Assembly: GCA_028713555.1 (NCBI GenBank)
Contig: JAQTOA010000016.1
Span: 1-64,000 of the forward strand
Direction: 5' to 3'
Source: Sterolibacterium sp.
GTDB taxonomy: Bacteria; Pseudomonadota; Gammaproteobacteria; Burkholderiales; Rhodocyclaceae
DNA: 64,000 bases
Positions 33,947 to 43,855 of the stretch are shown piece after piece. The position numbers and the translations under genes were made by a program. Each line of letters opens with the position of its first letter. The stretch's first letter is position 1. Under the pieces are notes generated by a model. The model had not been told where the DNA came from. It made no database searches and was given only the letters and a program-made list of their open reading frames with translations.

Positions 33947-34390
33947 TTATGTCCTTTTCAGCGAAATCCATTAACGACTTGGCCGCGCGCCTTCATGCCC
34001 GAGCAAGCCTAACCACATTATTCCATTGGCAATAAGAAACAGATAGTTCAATGGCGAAGACTGCACGCCACCTCGGACAATACTACAGACACAGCCTCTA
34101 TGTCACGCCAGTATGGCTAATGGTCGTTGGCCATCTTCGCAGACAAGATGGGCCGCGAGCATGGCTCTTTCATCCTGATTGGCTGTCGTCAATGTGCCGT
34201 GTATACCTTGTATGCCCATCTCGCGGCCATTCAACAGCCAATCGCAAGATTATCAAAATTTGCCGCAGCCGCGGCATTTATTGCCAAATCACACTCACCA
34301 AACCCTGTTATCCAATTGAAATAACAAGGCATTGCGCACCTGGCATGAGCTGTGCTAGCTACCAAGTATCGACGCAGGCACCGCAACAGC
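33947..34390. other. intergenic region with inverted repeat and a possible M23-peptidase remnant
   Basis: There is no intact gene. A plus-strand fragment around 34150-34240 reads GSFILIGCRQCAVYTLYAHLAA, which resembles the xYxLYAHL core of M23/LytM peptidases without its other catalytic parts. The same stretch contains paired arms GATTGGCTGT (about 34178) and ACAGCCAATC (about 34232), with GGGCCGCGAG and CTCGCGGCC further out. These make a large interrupted inverted repeat. It is either a decayed gene or a structured element. Confidence 0.35.
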
Positions 34391-34840
34391 ATGCATATTT
34401 CACCATTTGCAAACCAAGCTCCGCAGACATCTCCGCACTTCAACTCGTCGGCGGCCAGCAGCCAGGGAACCCTAACACCTGTCAACGAATCCACTCCCCC
34501 TCCGAGCGAATCAAGAGATACTCCTGAAGGAGCGCGCGTTACGCTGACGGCAACGCAGAAATCTAATGGAAACGCTCCTGAACTTGCCCAGGTCTATGCG
34601 GAGATATGGAAGAATGGAATAAAAGTCGCAGAGATCGATATTCACGGGGGAGTAAACTCAATTAGCGGTCTTGTGGCATCGGCGCAAGGTACCGTCGGTG
34701 GTGGCGGTGTTTTACTGGCAGCACGGCGCGCTGCCGAGATTGTCAGATACATAGGTGGCGAGATCCGCGTAGGAGACCAGATCGTGGATAGCCGGACGCT
34801 TGATATGCGGGCCAAGTTGAAGATAGCCTATGGCGCCTGA
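34391..34840 (+). CDS. hypothetical protein
   Basis: 149 residues from ATG 34391. The N-terminus is Ser/Thr/Pro-rich and probably disordered (about 1-60). A compact C-terminal domain follows (AQVYAEIWKNGIKVAEIDIHGGVNSISGLV, then ARRAAEIVRYIGGEIRVGDQIVD). No family is recognised, and no signal peptide or membrane segment is present. The start is weakly supported because no clear Shine-Dalgarno precedes it. Confidence 0.55.
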   Translation: MHISPFANQAPQTSPHFNSSAASSQGTLTPVNESTPPPSESRDTPEGARVTLTATQKSNGNAPELAQVYAEIWKNGIKVAEIDIHGGVNSISGLVASAQGTVGGGGVLLAARRAAEIVRYIGGEIRVGDQIVDSRTLDMRAKLKIAYGA

Positions 34841-34866
34841 CCGGATGGTCGTTTTACCTAGCCGAG

Positions 34867-35505
34867 CTATGTGGAAGACTTTCTTGCCCAATCCAGTGCG
34901 TCTTCGAGGCGGTCGTTGCCCCAGAACAGTTCCCCATCGACGATAAAACTGGGCGCACCAAACAATCCAAGACTTATCGCCTGCTCGCTTCTGTGGCGCA
35001 GCTTTTCCTTGTTCTCGGCCATTTCGGCCATGGCAATGAGTTCGTCAGTCGACCGGCCCAATGTGGTCAAAATGTCTGCAATCACCACCCGGTCACCGAT
35101 ATCCCGATCCGCCGCAAAGTTGGCGCTGAATACTGCCCGAACGAAGTCCGGCGTCCATGCTGCATCTTCATTGGCACAGACGATGCGCGCGGCCAGCAGG
35201 CCGTTGCGCGGAAATTGGGATGGACGCTTGAAAGCCCGCCCGTACTTGTCACACAAACGTTCCAGGTCGCGCCACATGTAGCGACCTTTCGGCGGGTAAA
35301 TATTGAATGGAGAATCGTTCCAGCCCAAGGCGAGGAACGCCGGACCGAGCAGGAAAGGGCGCCACGCCACGGAGACACCGGCCTCGCGCGCCATGTCTGC
35401 AATGCGCATGGCGGAAAGATAGGAATAGGTACTGGCGAAATCGAACCAGAACTCGATGCTTTTTGCTTCCTCCAAGGCAATCTCCTTTCCGTGTTCCACG
35501 GACAT
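34867..35505 (-). CDS. DsbA-fold 2-hydroxychromene-2-carboxylate isomerase family protein
   Basis: The 212-residue cytosolic protein belongs to the DsbA/kappa-GST-like HCCA isomerase family. Landmarks are the N-terminal FWFDFASTYSYLSAMR (the Ser that replaces the CxxC motif), WRPFLLGPAFLALGWN, and the cis-Pro loop GAPSFIVDGELFWGNDRL near the C-terminus. HCCA isomerases act in naphthalene or aromatic degradation, but many family members have other glutathione-dependent roles. Divergence from the LysR gene is not seen, since both read on the minus strand. Confidence 0.88.
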   Translation of the reverse strand: MSVEHGKEIALEEAKSIEFWFDFASTYSYLSAMRIADMAREAGVSVAWRPFLLGPAFLALGWNDSPFNIYPPKGRYMWRDLERLCDKYGRAFKRPSQFPRNGLLAARIVCANEDAAWTPDFVRAVFSANFAADRDIGDRVVIADILTTLGRSTDELIAMAEMAENKEKLRHRSEQAISLGLFGAPSFIVDGELFWGNDRLEDALDWARKSST

Positions 35506-35632
35506 GTCTTCAATGCTCCGCGTTCACGAGCGTGAACCGATAACGACCAAGCAAGAGAACCTGACTAATCGCTTCCCTCGCTCGCAAGGCACTGAAGAAT
35601 GTCCTAATGTCACCCACCAGCGGCATCAGTGG

Positions 35633-36574
35633 TCAGGTGACCAAACGCTTGAAGTTAACTGCACGGATCATTTCCGCCGCCACCCACTGATGCAACTGGG
35701 AATTCATGGTGCGCTCATGCTGGAGCAAGCATAAATCGATATGCAGTTGGTCAAATAGCGGAATGTGCCCGACAGACAGGGAAACGACTTCATCGCTGAA
35801 CATCTTGTGCTGAAACAGGTAGTCAGGCGCCATCATCAGCGCATCGGACTGGCTCAGCATGACCAATGCGACCAACAGGTGGCCAGTCTCGAATATCACT
35901 TCGCGAACGAGTCCCGCCTGCTCCAGCGCCTTCATAATGGCCTGCAGTTCGGTCAGCTTGATGCCCGGCGAATGAAACGCCACCTTGGGATAGTCGCAGA
36001 TGTCCTCGAGCGTCACCATGTGCAGTTTGACGATGGGATGGTCTCTGCGACACCATATCTTTGGCGCCGTGGAAAAAAGGCTGTGCGTGATGAAGTCTTC
36101 CGGATACTCCTGATCGAGATAGATGACAAAATCGAGATCTCCACTGGAGAGGCGGTCAAGATAGCCGTCTCCCAGATGCAGCAACTCAAGATGCAGCCCC
36201 GGCGCGGCCTCGTGCAACGCTGGCAACAGGCTCGGTATTGCACCGAGGGCAAAGGTTTCCGGGGCAGCAATCCGTAGCCGCCCCTTAACCCGCGCTGGAT
36301 CGAAGCTCGCCGGCATAAGTAAGTTTTCGAGATGAGCGAAGGCGTTGTTTAACAGAACGGCCAACTCTTCGGCACGTGGGGTCGGCACCAGGCCGCCAGC
36401 CGAACGCACCAGCAACGGATCGTTCAGCGTTTCACGCAGACGATGCAGAGCCTTGCTCATTGCCGAGGGAGTAACAAATAGACGTTGTGCGGCACGCGAG
36501 ACGTTGCGTTCTTTCAGCAGGATGTGGAGCGCCTTCAGCAGATTCAGATCCATCCGCATTAATGAACGTTCCAT
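35633..36574 (-). CDS. LysR-family transcriptional regulator
   Basis: 313 residues from ATG 36574 (GAGG at 6-9 bases). The N-terminal winged helix (MDLNLLKALHILLKERNVSRAAQRLFVTPSAMSKALHRLRE) is of the NodD/NahR-like subgroup. The C-terminal effector domain (about 95-300; RLRIAAPETFALGAIPSLLPAL) is complete. It lies upstream of the isomerase gene on the same strand, and its target may be the isomerase. Confidence 0.9.
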   Translation of the reverse strand: MERSLMRMDLNLLKALHILLKERNVSRAAQRLFVTPSAMSKALHRLRETLNDPLLVRSAGGLVPTPRAEELAVLLNNAFAHLENLLMPASFDPARVKGRLRIAAPETFALGAIPSLLPALHEAAPGLHLELLHLGDGYLDRLSSGDLDFVIYLDQEYPEDFITHSLFSTAPKIWCRRDHPIVKLHMVTLEDICDYPKVAFHSPGIKLTELQAIMKALEQAGLVREVIFETGHLLVALVMLSQSDALMMAPDYLFQHKMFSDEVVSLSVGHIPLFDQLHIDLCLLQHERTMNSQLHQWVAAEMIRAVNFKRLVT

Positions 36575-36824
36575 TGGTATCCTCGCATTTCTATCGATGA
36601 CAAACCAGCTTCGCCGTTGGCTTACGCTAATGGCCTGAGATTTTAGCCCATTGTGAGCCACCCCCGAATTCTGTTGGACACGAATTCAGGGTTAAATCGT
36701 GTCTGAAAAGAGGTGAATGCAGGTGGGGCTGCACTTGGGGTGCCGAACGGAGCGCGTAAGGCGACTAGAAGCGCCCCAAGCACGGGGGGTATGGTTCTTT
36801 ATGATGGATAGAGCTTGCATGGCA

Positions 36825-38741
36825 TCAACCGATGGTGCCTGCTGTCATCCCCACCTCGTTCAGCTTGCTGATGATGGCATCGGCAGCCTGCTCGGCTGAG
36901 AGGGTGACGGTGCTGATGGTCATCTCGGGTTTCTCCGGCTCCTCGTAAGGCGAGTCGATGCCGGTGAAGTTCTTCAGTTCGCCGCGGCGCGCCTTCTTGT
37001 ACAGCCCCTTGGAATCGCGTTCCTCGGCCAGCGCCAGCGGGGTTTCCACGTAGACCTCGAAGAACTCACCTTCCTTGACCAGGCTGCGCGCCAGCTGCCG
37101 CTCGGCGCGGAAGGGAGAGATGAAGGCGGTGATTACGATCAGTCCGGCGTCAACCATCAGCTTGGCCACCTCGCCGATGCGCCGGATATTCTCCACCCGG
37201 TCGGCAGCGGTAAAGCCGAGATCCTTGTTGAGACCATGGCGCACATTGTCACCGTCGAGGACGTAAGTGTGGCAGCCGGCGGCGTGAAGCTTCTTTTCCA
37301 TCATGTTGGCGATGGTGGACTTGCCCGAGCCCGACAATCCAGTGAGCCAGATCACGCAGCCCTTTTGTCCCTTCAGTTCGGCACGCGCCGCCTTGTCGAT
37401 GTCCAGCGCCTGCATGTGGATGTTGCTGGCGCGGCGCAGGGCGAAATCGATCATACCGGCAGCGATAGTGTTGTTGTTCAAGCGGTCGATCAATATGAAG
37501 CCACCGGTCTCGCGGTTCTCCTTGTAAGGATCGAAAGCAATCTGCCGGTCTAGGGTCAGGTTGAGCACGCCGATCTCGTTGAGTACCAACTGGGTCGCGG
37601 CGGTGCGTTCAAGCGAGTTGACATTGACCTTGTGCTTGAGATGGCCGATCTCGGCGTTAACGGTCTGGCCGCCAATCTTGAGCAAATAGCGGCGGCCGGG
37701 CAACATCGGCTCTTCGGCCATCCACACCAGGGTCACCTCGAACTGGTCGGCGACTTGGGACGACGTGTCGATGGCGGAGATGATGTCGCCGCGCGAGACG
37801 TCGATCTCGTCGGCGAGGGTCAGCGTGATCGACTGCCCGGCAACTGCCCTTTCCATGTCGCCGTCGGCGCTGACGATGCGCGCCACCCGTGTTTCCCGTC
37901 CGGCTGGCTGAATGCGCACCCGGTCGCCGGCCTTGACCACGCCCGAGGCGATGGTGCCGGCGAAGCCGCGAAAATCCTGGCTGGGGTGGCTGACCAACTG
38001 CACCGGCAGGCGGAAGGGGATTTTCTGCAATATGTCCTCGTCGACCGGTATGGTCTCCAGGTAGCCCAACAGGGTTGCCCCGTGGTACCAGCCCATATGT
38101 TCGCTCGGGGCGATGACATTGTCACCCTTCATGGCTGACATGGGGATGAAGGTGATCGCGGCAAAGTTCAGGGGCTTGGCAAAGGCGGAGAATTCATCGG
38201 AGATGTCGCTGAAGGTCTTCTCCGACCAGTCAACCATATCCATCTTGTTGATGGCCACTACCAGATTGCGGATGCCGAGCAGAGAGGCCAGATAGCTGTG
38301 GCGGCGCGTCTGCACTTGCACGCCCTTGCGCGCATCGACCAGCAGAACAGCAAGATCGGCGGTCGAGGCAGCGGTCACCATGTTGCGCGTGTACTGTTCG
38401 CGGCCAGGGGTGTCGGCGACAATGAACTTGCGCCGGTCGGTGGAGAAAAACCGGTAGGCGACGTCAATGGTGGTACCTTGCTCGCGTTCGGCCGTCAGAC
38501 CATCGACGAGCAGGGAAAAATCGAGGCTGTCGCCCTGGGTGCCGATTTTCTTTGAGTCGAGCTTCAGCGCCGCCAGTTGATCCTCTGTGAGCGTCTTCGA
38601 TTCGTAAAGCAGGCGGCCGACCATGGTGCTCTTGCCGTCACCCGCACTGCCACAAGTTACCAAACGGACCAAGCCTTTGCGTCCGTAGGATTGGAGGTAA
38701 GCCTCGATGCCCTCGGCCGTTTTATTGGATATGTGTGCCAT
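36825..38741 (-). CDS. cysNC: bifunctional CysN/CysC: sulfate adenylyltransferase subunit 1 and APS kinase
   Basis: 638 residues from ATG 38741 (GGAGG upstream). The N-terminal EF-Tu-like GTPase CysN (about 1-430) has the P-loop [21 protein letters not shown] and NKMD. The C-terminal APS kinase (about 440-638) has GLSGSGKST and [15 protein letters not shown]. It activates sulfate to APS with CysD and then phosphorylates it to PAPS. The sequence just before the ATG is nearly the same as the 3' end of cysD, pointing to a former cysD-cysN junction. Confidence 0.95.
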   Translation of the reverse strand: MAHISNKTAEGIEAYLQSYGRKGLVRLVTCGSAGDGKSTMVGRLLYESKTLTEDQLAALKLDSKKIGTQGDSLDFSLLVDGLTAEREQGTTIDVAYRFFSTDRRKFIVADTPGREQYTRNMVTAASTADLAVLLVDARKGVQVQTRRHSYLASLLGIRNLVVAINKMDMVDWSEKTFSDISDEFSAFAKPLNFAAITFIPMSAMKGDNVIAPSEHMGWYHGATLLGYLETIPVDEDILQKIPFRLPVQLVSHPSQDFRGFAGTIASGVVKAGDRVRIQPAGRETRVARIVSADGDMERAVAGQSITLTLADEIDVSRGDIISAIDTSSQVADQFEVTLVWMAEEPMLPGRRYLLKIGGQTVNAEIGHLKHKVNVNSLERTAATQLVLNEIGVLNLTLDRQIAFDPYKENRETGGFILIDRLNNNTIAAGMIDFALRRASNIHMQALDIDKAARAELKGQKGCVIWLTGLSGSGKSTIANMMEKKLHAAGCHTYVLDGDNVRHGLNKDLGFTAADRVENIRRIGEVAKLMVDAGLIVITAFISPFRAERQLARSLVKEGEFFEVYVETPLALAEERDSKGLYKKARRGELKNFTGIDSPYEEPEKPEMTISTVTLSAEQAADAIISKLNEVGMTAGTIG

Positions 38742-38758
38742 TAAAAATAACCCTCCTG
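38739..38758 (-). repeat. direct repeat of the cysD 3' end before cysN
   Basis: The minus strand reads CAGGAGGGTTATTTTTAATG, matching 19 of 20 bases of the cysD end at 41684-41703. It supplies the ribosome-binding site and ATG of cysN. The two copies flank the block tauE-sat-cysC. Confidence 0.8.
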
Positions 38759-38784
38759 TCACCGGAAACACTATTCCAAGGTGG

Positions 38785-39567
38785 TCAACCGAGCAATTTC
38801 AGGCCGACGCCCCCAAGTACCACAGCGATAGCAACTCGCAGTACCCCCTCCGGCAACCTGCCGCCAAAATGGGCGCCGAGCCAGACTCCAGGTATCGATC
38901 CCAACAACAACTTTCCCAGCAGTACGAAATCGACGTTGCCCAGCATGATATGGCCTGCTCCGGCGGTCAACGCAAGAGGAATAGCGTGGGCCAGATCCGT
39001 CGCCACCAGTTTTGCCGGCGTCAGTCGCAACGGGTACAAGAACAATAGCATCACCGCGCCCAGCGCTCCGGCTCCGATCGAGGTCAGGGTCACTAGAAAG
39101 CCCAGAATTGCCCCTGCCAGCACTGTAAGGGGAGGCTGATATCTCTTGAAGTGGGTAGCATCAGAAAGGCGCAGATATTTTCCTACGCCAGCGAGGAAGG
39201 GCCTAAAGAGCATCGCCAAGGCCGTGATTATCAGCACCACTCCCAGAGCGAAGATCATCACGCCCTGACGGATCCCACCCGACTCCGCCCAATGCAACCA
39301 GATTAAGGTGGTGATCGCCGCGGGCAGACTGCCTGACGCAAGACGGCGAACCACCTGCCAATCGACTCGTTTCTCGTAGCTATGGACGCCAACACCGAAC
39401 GCCTTGGTCACGGATGCGTAAACCAGATCGGTACCAACAGCGGTCTGAGGAGCGATACCCATCAGCAGGATCAGCAGGGGCGTCATGACGGCCCCGCCGC
39501 CAACACCTGTCGCCCCCACCGTCGCCCCGACAACCAGTCCGGCCAGCGAACTCATCCAAGCATCCAT
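38785..39567 (-). CDS. TauE/SafE-family sulfite/sulfonate exporter
   Basis: The 260-residue polytopic membrane protein starts [38 protein letters not shown]. The N-terminal G-x-GGG-x-MTPLL motif and the second-half repeat [17 protein letters not shown] identify TauE/SafE (PF01925). These proteins export sulfite or other sulfur anions. It sits between sat and cysNC, consistent with sulfur-anion handling. Confidence 0.88.
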   Translation of the reverse strand: MDAWMSSLAGLVVGATVGATGVGGGAVMTPLLILLMGIAPQTAVGTDLVYASVTKAFGVGVHSYEKRVDWQVVRRLASGSLPAAITTLIWLHWAESGGIRQGVMIFALGVVLIITALAMLFRPFLAGVGKYLRLSDATHFKRYQPPLTVLAGAILGFLVTLTSIGAGALGAVMLLFLYPLRLTPAKLVATDLAHAIPLALTAGAGHIMLGNVDFVLLGKLLLGSIPGVWLGAHFGGRLPEGVLRVAIAVVLGGVGLKLLG

Positions 39568-39586
39568 TACACATTCTCAAGAAATT

Positions 39587-39627
39587 CCTTGGCGAGCCCC
39601 CCAATTGTGTTGGGAGACTCGCCAAGG
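39587..39627 (-). promoter_or_regulatory. intercistronic hairpin between sat and the TauE exporter
   Basis: Perfect 10-bp arms CCTTGGCGAG and CTCGCCAAGG enclose a second stem CCCAA/TTGGG. On the minus-strand transcript the 3' arm is followed by a weak U-run (AATTTCTTG). This could be an attenuator or mRNA-stability element that separates exporter expression from sat. Confidence 0.6.
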
Positions 39628-39693
39628 GTCTTATCAACCGACCAATGCAGCCAGGCAGACAAGCCGGCGTGCGGAATGTCCGCTCAGGATTAC

Positions 39694-40869
39694 TTACGCC
39701 TTCGGCAGGCTGGCGTAGTAGGCGCGCAGGATTTCCAGCACCTCGGGACGCGAGAATTCAGCCGGCACATCGCCCCCTTCCGAGAGCAACTGGCGCAGTT
39801 TGGTTCCCGACAGATTCAAGTGATCGGCGTCGCCGTGCGGACAAGTGCGCGACGAAGCCATGCCACCGCACTTAAAGCAGAAGAAGGTCAAGTCGATCTT
39901 TATAGGCTGTGTTTCGAGCGCGCCCGTGGGAACATCGTCAAAAATCTTTTGCGCATCGAAGGGGCCGTAGTAGCTGCCGACGCCGGCATGGTCGCGACCG
40001 ACGATTTGATGCGAGCAGCCGTAGTTCTGGCGGAAGACCGCATGCAGCAAGGCTTCGCGCGGACCGGCGTAACGCATGTCGAGCGGGTAGCCAGCCTGGA
40101 TGATGGTATTGGGAGCGAAATATTTGTCGACCAGCACTGAAATGGCCTTGGAGCGCACGTCGCCGGGAATGTCGCCGGGTTTCAGGTTGCCGAGCAGGGA
40201 ATGGATAAGGACACCGTCGCAGGTTTCGATGGCCACCTTGGCCAGATATTCGTGCGAGCGATGCATGGGGTTCCGTGTCTGGAAACATGCCACCTTATTC
40301 CAGCCATTTTTCTCGAAGAGGGCGCGGGTCTGCTTCGGCGTCAGAAAGAGATCACCAAATTTGGTGGGAAAATCACTGAGCGAGAGCACCTTGATCGGGC
40401 CAGCAAGGTTAACCTCGCCCTGCTCCATGACCATCTTAGCGCCTGGATGCTTGATATCGGTGGTCTTGAATACTGTGGCGCATTCATGCGCCTTGTCTAT
40501 GCTGTACTTCTCGGTCACGCGCATGGTTGCCAGTATGCTGCCGTCGTCAGGATCAACCAAGGCGATGTCGGCGCCGGTCTTGATGGCATCAGCCGCAGCC
40601 TTGCTGGTAGACAAGGTGATAGGAATGGGCCAGAACAGACCGTTTGCCATTTTCATGCCGTCGCAGACACCCTCCCAGTCGGCATGCTGCATGAAGCCGT
40701 CGAGTGGCGTGAAGCCGCCGATGCCGAGCATGATGATGTCGCCCTTTTCGCGCGAGCTGACGGTAATTTTTTGTAGCGAAGCGGCGCGCGCCAGTTCCGC
40801 AGTGAGTTGCGCACCTTCCAGAAGCAGTGGCTTTAGACTGCCGCCACCATAGGGATTAACTAATGCCAT
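39694..40869 (-). CDS. sat: sulfate adenylyltransferase (ATP sulfurylase, Sat type)
   Basis: 391 residues of the homomeric Sat family. It has the N-terminal PUA-like region ([22 protein letters not shown]) and the catalytic core with [14 protein letters not shown] (QTRNPxHRxHE) and [20 protein letters not shown]. It also has a zinc-type [16 protein letters not shown] near the C-terminus. Sat of this class is used for APS synthesis, or in reverse in sulfur oxidation. It occurs here in addition to heterodimeric CysD/CysN, and cysC is 56 bases upstream. Confidence 0.95.
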   Translation of the reverse strand: MALVNPYGGGSLKPLLLEGAQLTAELARAASLQKITVSSREKGDIIMLGIGGFTPLDGFMQHADWEGVCDGMKMANGLFWPIPITLSTSKAAADAIKTGADIALVDPDDGSILATMRVTEKYSIDKAHECATVFKTTDIKHPGAKMVMEQGEVNLAGPIKVLSLSDFPTKFGDLFLTPKQTRALFEKNGWNKVACFQTRNPMHRSHEYLAKVAIETCDGVLIHSLLGNLKPGDIPGDVRSKAISVLVDKYFAPNTIIQAGYPLDMRYAGPREALLHAVFRQNYGCSHQIVGRDHAGVGSYYGPFDAQKIFDDVPTGALETQPIKIDLTFFCFKCGGMASSRTCPHGDADHLNLSGTKLRQLLSEGGDVPAEFSRPEVLEILRAYYASLPKA

Positions 40870-40925
40870 GATATGTCCACCTTAGTATGTATGTAATAGA
40901 AATAAGAAATTAATGCCCGTAGCTG

Positions 40926-41585
40926 TTACCGAATTATTGAAACCTTGCGGAGATAGGCGATCACTTGATCAGCCAGATCTTCAGCCGAGTATTTGCCGCC
41001 GTCCAGCTCCAGTTCGGGTTGCACAGGTGCTTCGTAGGGGTCGTTGATCCCGGTGAAGCCCTTGATTTCGCCAGCCCGAGCCTTTTTGTACAATCCCTTT
41101 GGATCGCGAGACTCGCAAACTTCGATGGGCGTATTGACAAATATTTCAATAAAGTCGCCTTTGTTCAGTATCGAACGCACGCGGTTCCGATCAGCCAGAT
41201 ATGGACTGATAAATGCGGTGCCCACAACAATTCCCGCATCGCAAAACAACTTCGCAACGGCGCCGAGACGGCGAATATTTTCCTCCCGATCCTGAGCTGA
41301 AAAGCCCAGACCAAAGCGCTTGGCAAGCACTTCATCGTGCTGTTTCAACAGGATATCGGGGCTAGCATTCAAGCCGTGGCGGACATTGTCACCGTCCAGC
41401 ACAACGCTGTGAACTCCTTGGGCATGGAGTTTGTGGTCGACCAGATTGGCGACAGTGCTTTTGCCCGAGGCGCTAAGCCCGGTAAACCATAGAACACAAC
41501 CACGGTGACCGTTTAACTTTTCGCGCTCCTCACGCGAGACGGCATGTTCATGCCAATAAACATTCACCGATTTAGAATCGCTCAT
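40926..41585 (-). CDS. cysC: adenylyl-sulfate kinase (APS kinase)
   Basis: The 219-residue single-domain APS kinase has the P-loop [23 protein letters not shown] and [13 protein letters not shown], and the late motif [14 protein letters not shown]. It phosphorylates APS to PAPS. Its start is preceded by AAGGAG (AAAAAAGGAGTTTTAGCATG on the minus strand). It duplicates the C-terminal half of the CysNC protein. It is probably transcribed with sat. Confidence 0.95.
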   Translation of the reverse strand: MSDSKSVNVYWHEHAVSREEREKLNGHRGCVLWFTGLSASGKSTVANLVDHKLHAQGVHSVVLDGDNVRHGLNASPDILLKQHDEVLAKRFGLGFSAQDREENIRRLGAVAKLFCDAGIVVGTAFISPYLADRNRVRSILNKGDFIEIFVNTPIEVCESRDPKGLYKKARAGEIKGFTGINDPYEAPVQPELELDGGKYSAEDLADQVIAYLRKVSIIR

Positions 41586-41620
41586 GCTAAAACTCCTTTT
41601 TTGTGCTGTTGATGAAAGTG

Positions 41621-41693
41621 TGTGTCATTAGAAAGAACTCTACTGCTTGGTGTGTCATTAGAAAGCTCTGCTGCTTGGTGTGACATTAGAAAT
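41621..41693. repeat. three tandem imperfect repeats between cysD and cysC
   Basis: TGTGTCATTAGAAAG occurs at 41621 and 41651, and TGTGACATTAGAAAT at 41679, with spacings of 30 and 28 bases. On the minus strand each unit starts TTTCTAATG, the sequence that ends cysD. The intervening GCTTGG and CTCTRCTGC stretches also repeat. The array looks like successive tandem duplication of the cysD 3' end. Confidence 0.75.
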
Positions 41694-41703
41694 AACCCTC
41701 CTG
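41684..41703 (-). repeat. cysD 3'-end copy of the junction repeat
   Basis: CAGGAGGGTTATTTCTAATG on the minus strand covers the last codons and stop of cysD and matches 38739-38758 in 19 of 20 bases. In ordinary cysDN operons the cysD stop runs directly into the cysN start. Confidence 0.8.
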
Positions 41704-42585
41704 TTTTTTTTTCTCCATGGAACCCGCCGAATCGTGGTCAATCACCCGTCCCTGCCGCTCCGAACTCTTGCCTAGCAGAATTTCCCGGATGATCTTCGGC
41801 AGGGTATCGGCTTCCGACTCGATAGCGCCAGTCAGCGGGTAACAGCCCAGAGTGCGAAAACGCACCTGGCGCAGCTTCGGCACCTCGCCTTCGTGTAGCG
41901 GCATGCGTTCGTCGTCTACCATGATCAGAGTGCCGTCGCGTTCGACCACCGGCCGCTCCTTGGCGAAGTAGAGCGGCACAATGGGGATATTCTGCTGATA
42001 GATGTACTGCCAGACATCGAGTTCGGTCCAGTTGGAAAGCGGAAACACGCGCATGCTCTCGCCCTTGTGTTTGCGCGTGTTATACACGTGCCGCAGTTCT
42101 GGACGCTGGTTCTTGGGATCCCAGCGGTGCTGGCTTGAGCGGAAGGAGAAAACACGCTCCTTGGCGCGCGATTTCTCCTCGTCACGGCGGGTGCCGCCAA
42201 TAGCGGCGTCAAAACCATACTTGTCCAGCGCCTGCTTCAGCCCCTCGGTCTTCATCACGTCGGTATGGATAACGGAGCCATGGGTGAAGGGATTGATGTT
42301 CTTCTCCAGACCCTCGGGATTGATATGCACCAGCAGGTCGAGACCCAGTTTCCCCACCATCATGTCGCGGAACGTGTAGATTTCGTTGAACTTCCAGGTA
42401 GTATCGACGTGGAGCAGGGGAAAGGGAGGCTTGCCCGGGTAAAAGGCCTTCACCGCCAGATGCAGCATCACCGCGCTATCCTTGCCCGCAGAGTAAAGCA
42501 TCACCGGGTTGTCCGCCTCGGCGACAACTTCGCGCATGATGTAAATGCTTTCGGCCTCCAGCCGTTGTAAACGGGACAACGACAC
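41686..42585 (-). CDS. cysD: sulfate adenylyltransferase subunit 2
   Basis: 299 residues from GTG 42585, where AAGGAGAGG lies 10 bases upstream. The PP-loop ATPase of the CysDN sulfurylase shows [41 protein letters not shown] and [13 protein letters not shown], ending [11 protein letters not shown]. It needs CysN as GTPase partner, now encoded 3 kb downstream. The reading frame continues upstream, without a stop, into an IS630-like transposase sequence. Family length and the ribosome-binding site favour the internal start. Confidence 0.92.
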   Translation of the reverse strand: MSLSRLQRLEAESIYIMREVVAEADNPVMLYSAGKDSAVMLHLAVKAFYPGKPPFPLLHVDTTWKFNEIYTFRDMMVGKLGLDLLVHINPEGLEKNINPFTHGSVIHTDVMKTEGLKQALDKYGFDAAIGGTRRDEEKSRAKERVFSFRSSQHRWDPKNQRPELRHVYNTRKHKGESMRVFPLSNWTELDVWQYIYQQNIPIVPLYFAKERPVVERDGTLIMVDDERMPLHEGEVPKLRQVRFRTLGCYPLTGAIESEADTLPKIIREILLGKSSERQGRVIDHDSAGSMEKKKQEGYF

Positions 42586-43587
42586 TGTCTCGTTTCCTCT
42601 CCTTGTTATAGTCGGGCTAGTGTAGTGAGAGTCGGGAGGTGACGACTGCGCAGCAAGAAGTTTTAACTGCAGGGAGAAGAAACTGCTAGACTTGCCGTCG
42701 ATGGCGGATGGCGGTGCCCTATGCCCGATGGCGTGGCGCGGGTCGGTAGCGGCAGGGGGCATGCTCACTCGGTTCTGCGTATCGGGGGTGTGGAAGACCA
42801 GCAGTTTGTCGCTACGCTCCTGCAGCCAACCAACCAGCGAAGCGGCACGCTGCCATTGCATCCCGTCGAAAATCACCAAGGCCTTGCGCCCACTGCTGTT
42901 CAGCAGCCGGTCGAAGAAATCAATCAGGGTCGGCGCGCGCAGGGCGCCGGTATAGGCAAGCCACAGCATCCTGCCACGGTTGTTCATGGCGCGCACCACG
43001 CTGCTGCGCAAGGGGCCACTGACGCCGGTCCAGCGAACCGGGATTTCGTCGACCCAGAAGATGTCCGCCTGCTCCTTGCGCGCACGCGCCAACAAACCGG
43101 GATAAACCGTGGCACGCCACTGGCGCAGCAAGTCCGAGCCTGCGGCAATGCGCTGGCTCGGCCGGGGCGCCGACAGGCCCCAGCGCTGAATATAGCTGGC
43201 CACTGTGCGCTCCGGCAGCGTCACGCCGAAGTGCTGTGTCGTCAGCGCCCGTACCGCTTCGAGCTGCCAAAGACGGAAAGCCAGCCCGTAACTTTCCGGC
43301 CCGCCGGCAGCCATCAGGTGAAAGACTTCTTCTTCCTGTACGCCGCCAATGCGGCGCCCGTCGCCAACGCTTCTGCCACGCGGCTGTACGGCGATGGCAC
43401 TCCAGCCCCCGGCAAGAAAGGCCTTGTGCGCGGCTATGATGGTCGGTGCCGAAAGTCCAGTCTTGTCGCGTATCTCGCTCAGTGCAGCGCCGGCGAGACG
43501 CATGCGCACCGCAGCAAGGCGCAGGCTGTTAAGGGTAGCAATCGGGATAGTTTTGCGCATTGAAGCATGCCGAAACGAATCGGCCAT
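42586..43587 (-). pseudogene. IS630-like transposase, 3'-truncated, open into cysD
   Basis: About 334 codons in frame with cysD. A winged helix region is at about residues 10-60 ([34 protein letters not shown]). A DDE-type core follows at about 170-275, with the first Asp in [10 protein letters not shown] and the second in VIFDGMQW. The C-terminal segment that supplies the third carboxylate in IS630 enzymes is not seen. Instead a Ser/Pro-rich linker leads into cysD. It is either a broken IS fused to the operon or a domesticated DNA-binding protein. No terminal repeats were recognised. Confidence 0.6.
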
Positions 43588-43855
43588 GATGACTGCTATG
43601 CTTGTGTCGAGTCAATTAGGAGAAATTGCGCAGTATATTCTCATGACTGGACTCGTTACGCTTCTTTAGTACCCACATCATGTTTGGCAGCGGCAGCGCA
43701 AGCACCGAAGTCTTGCTCGGAAGGAAGCCCGGAGGGCTTCAACCCGAAATTCCTCAATAAAGACGATATTACGTACGCTTGATGCAGAGTTCTATAACGA
43801 CCTTGGCGAGCATTCAGCGGCAACCGTTTGGCTCCAGCTTTGCCGGCTCAGCATC

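Noticed and set aside
43724-43740. Hairpin GAAGCCC-GGA-GGGCTTC as a terminator
   Set aside because: No T-run on either strand, so kept only as a remark under flaG.
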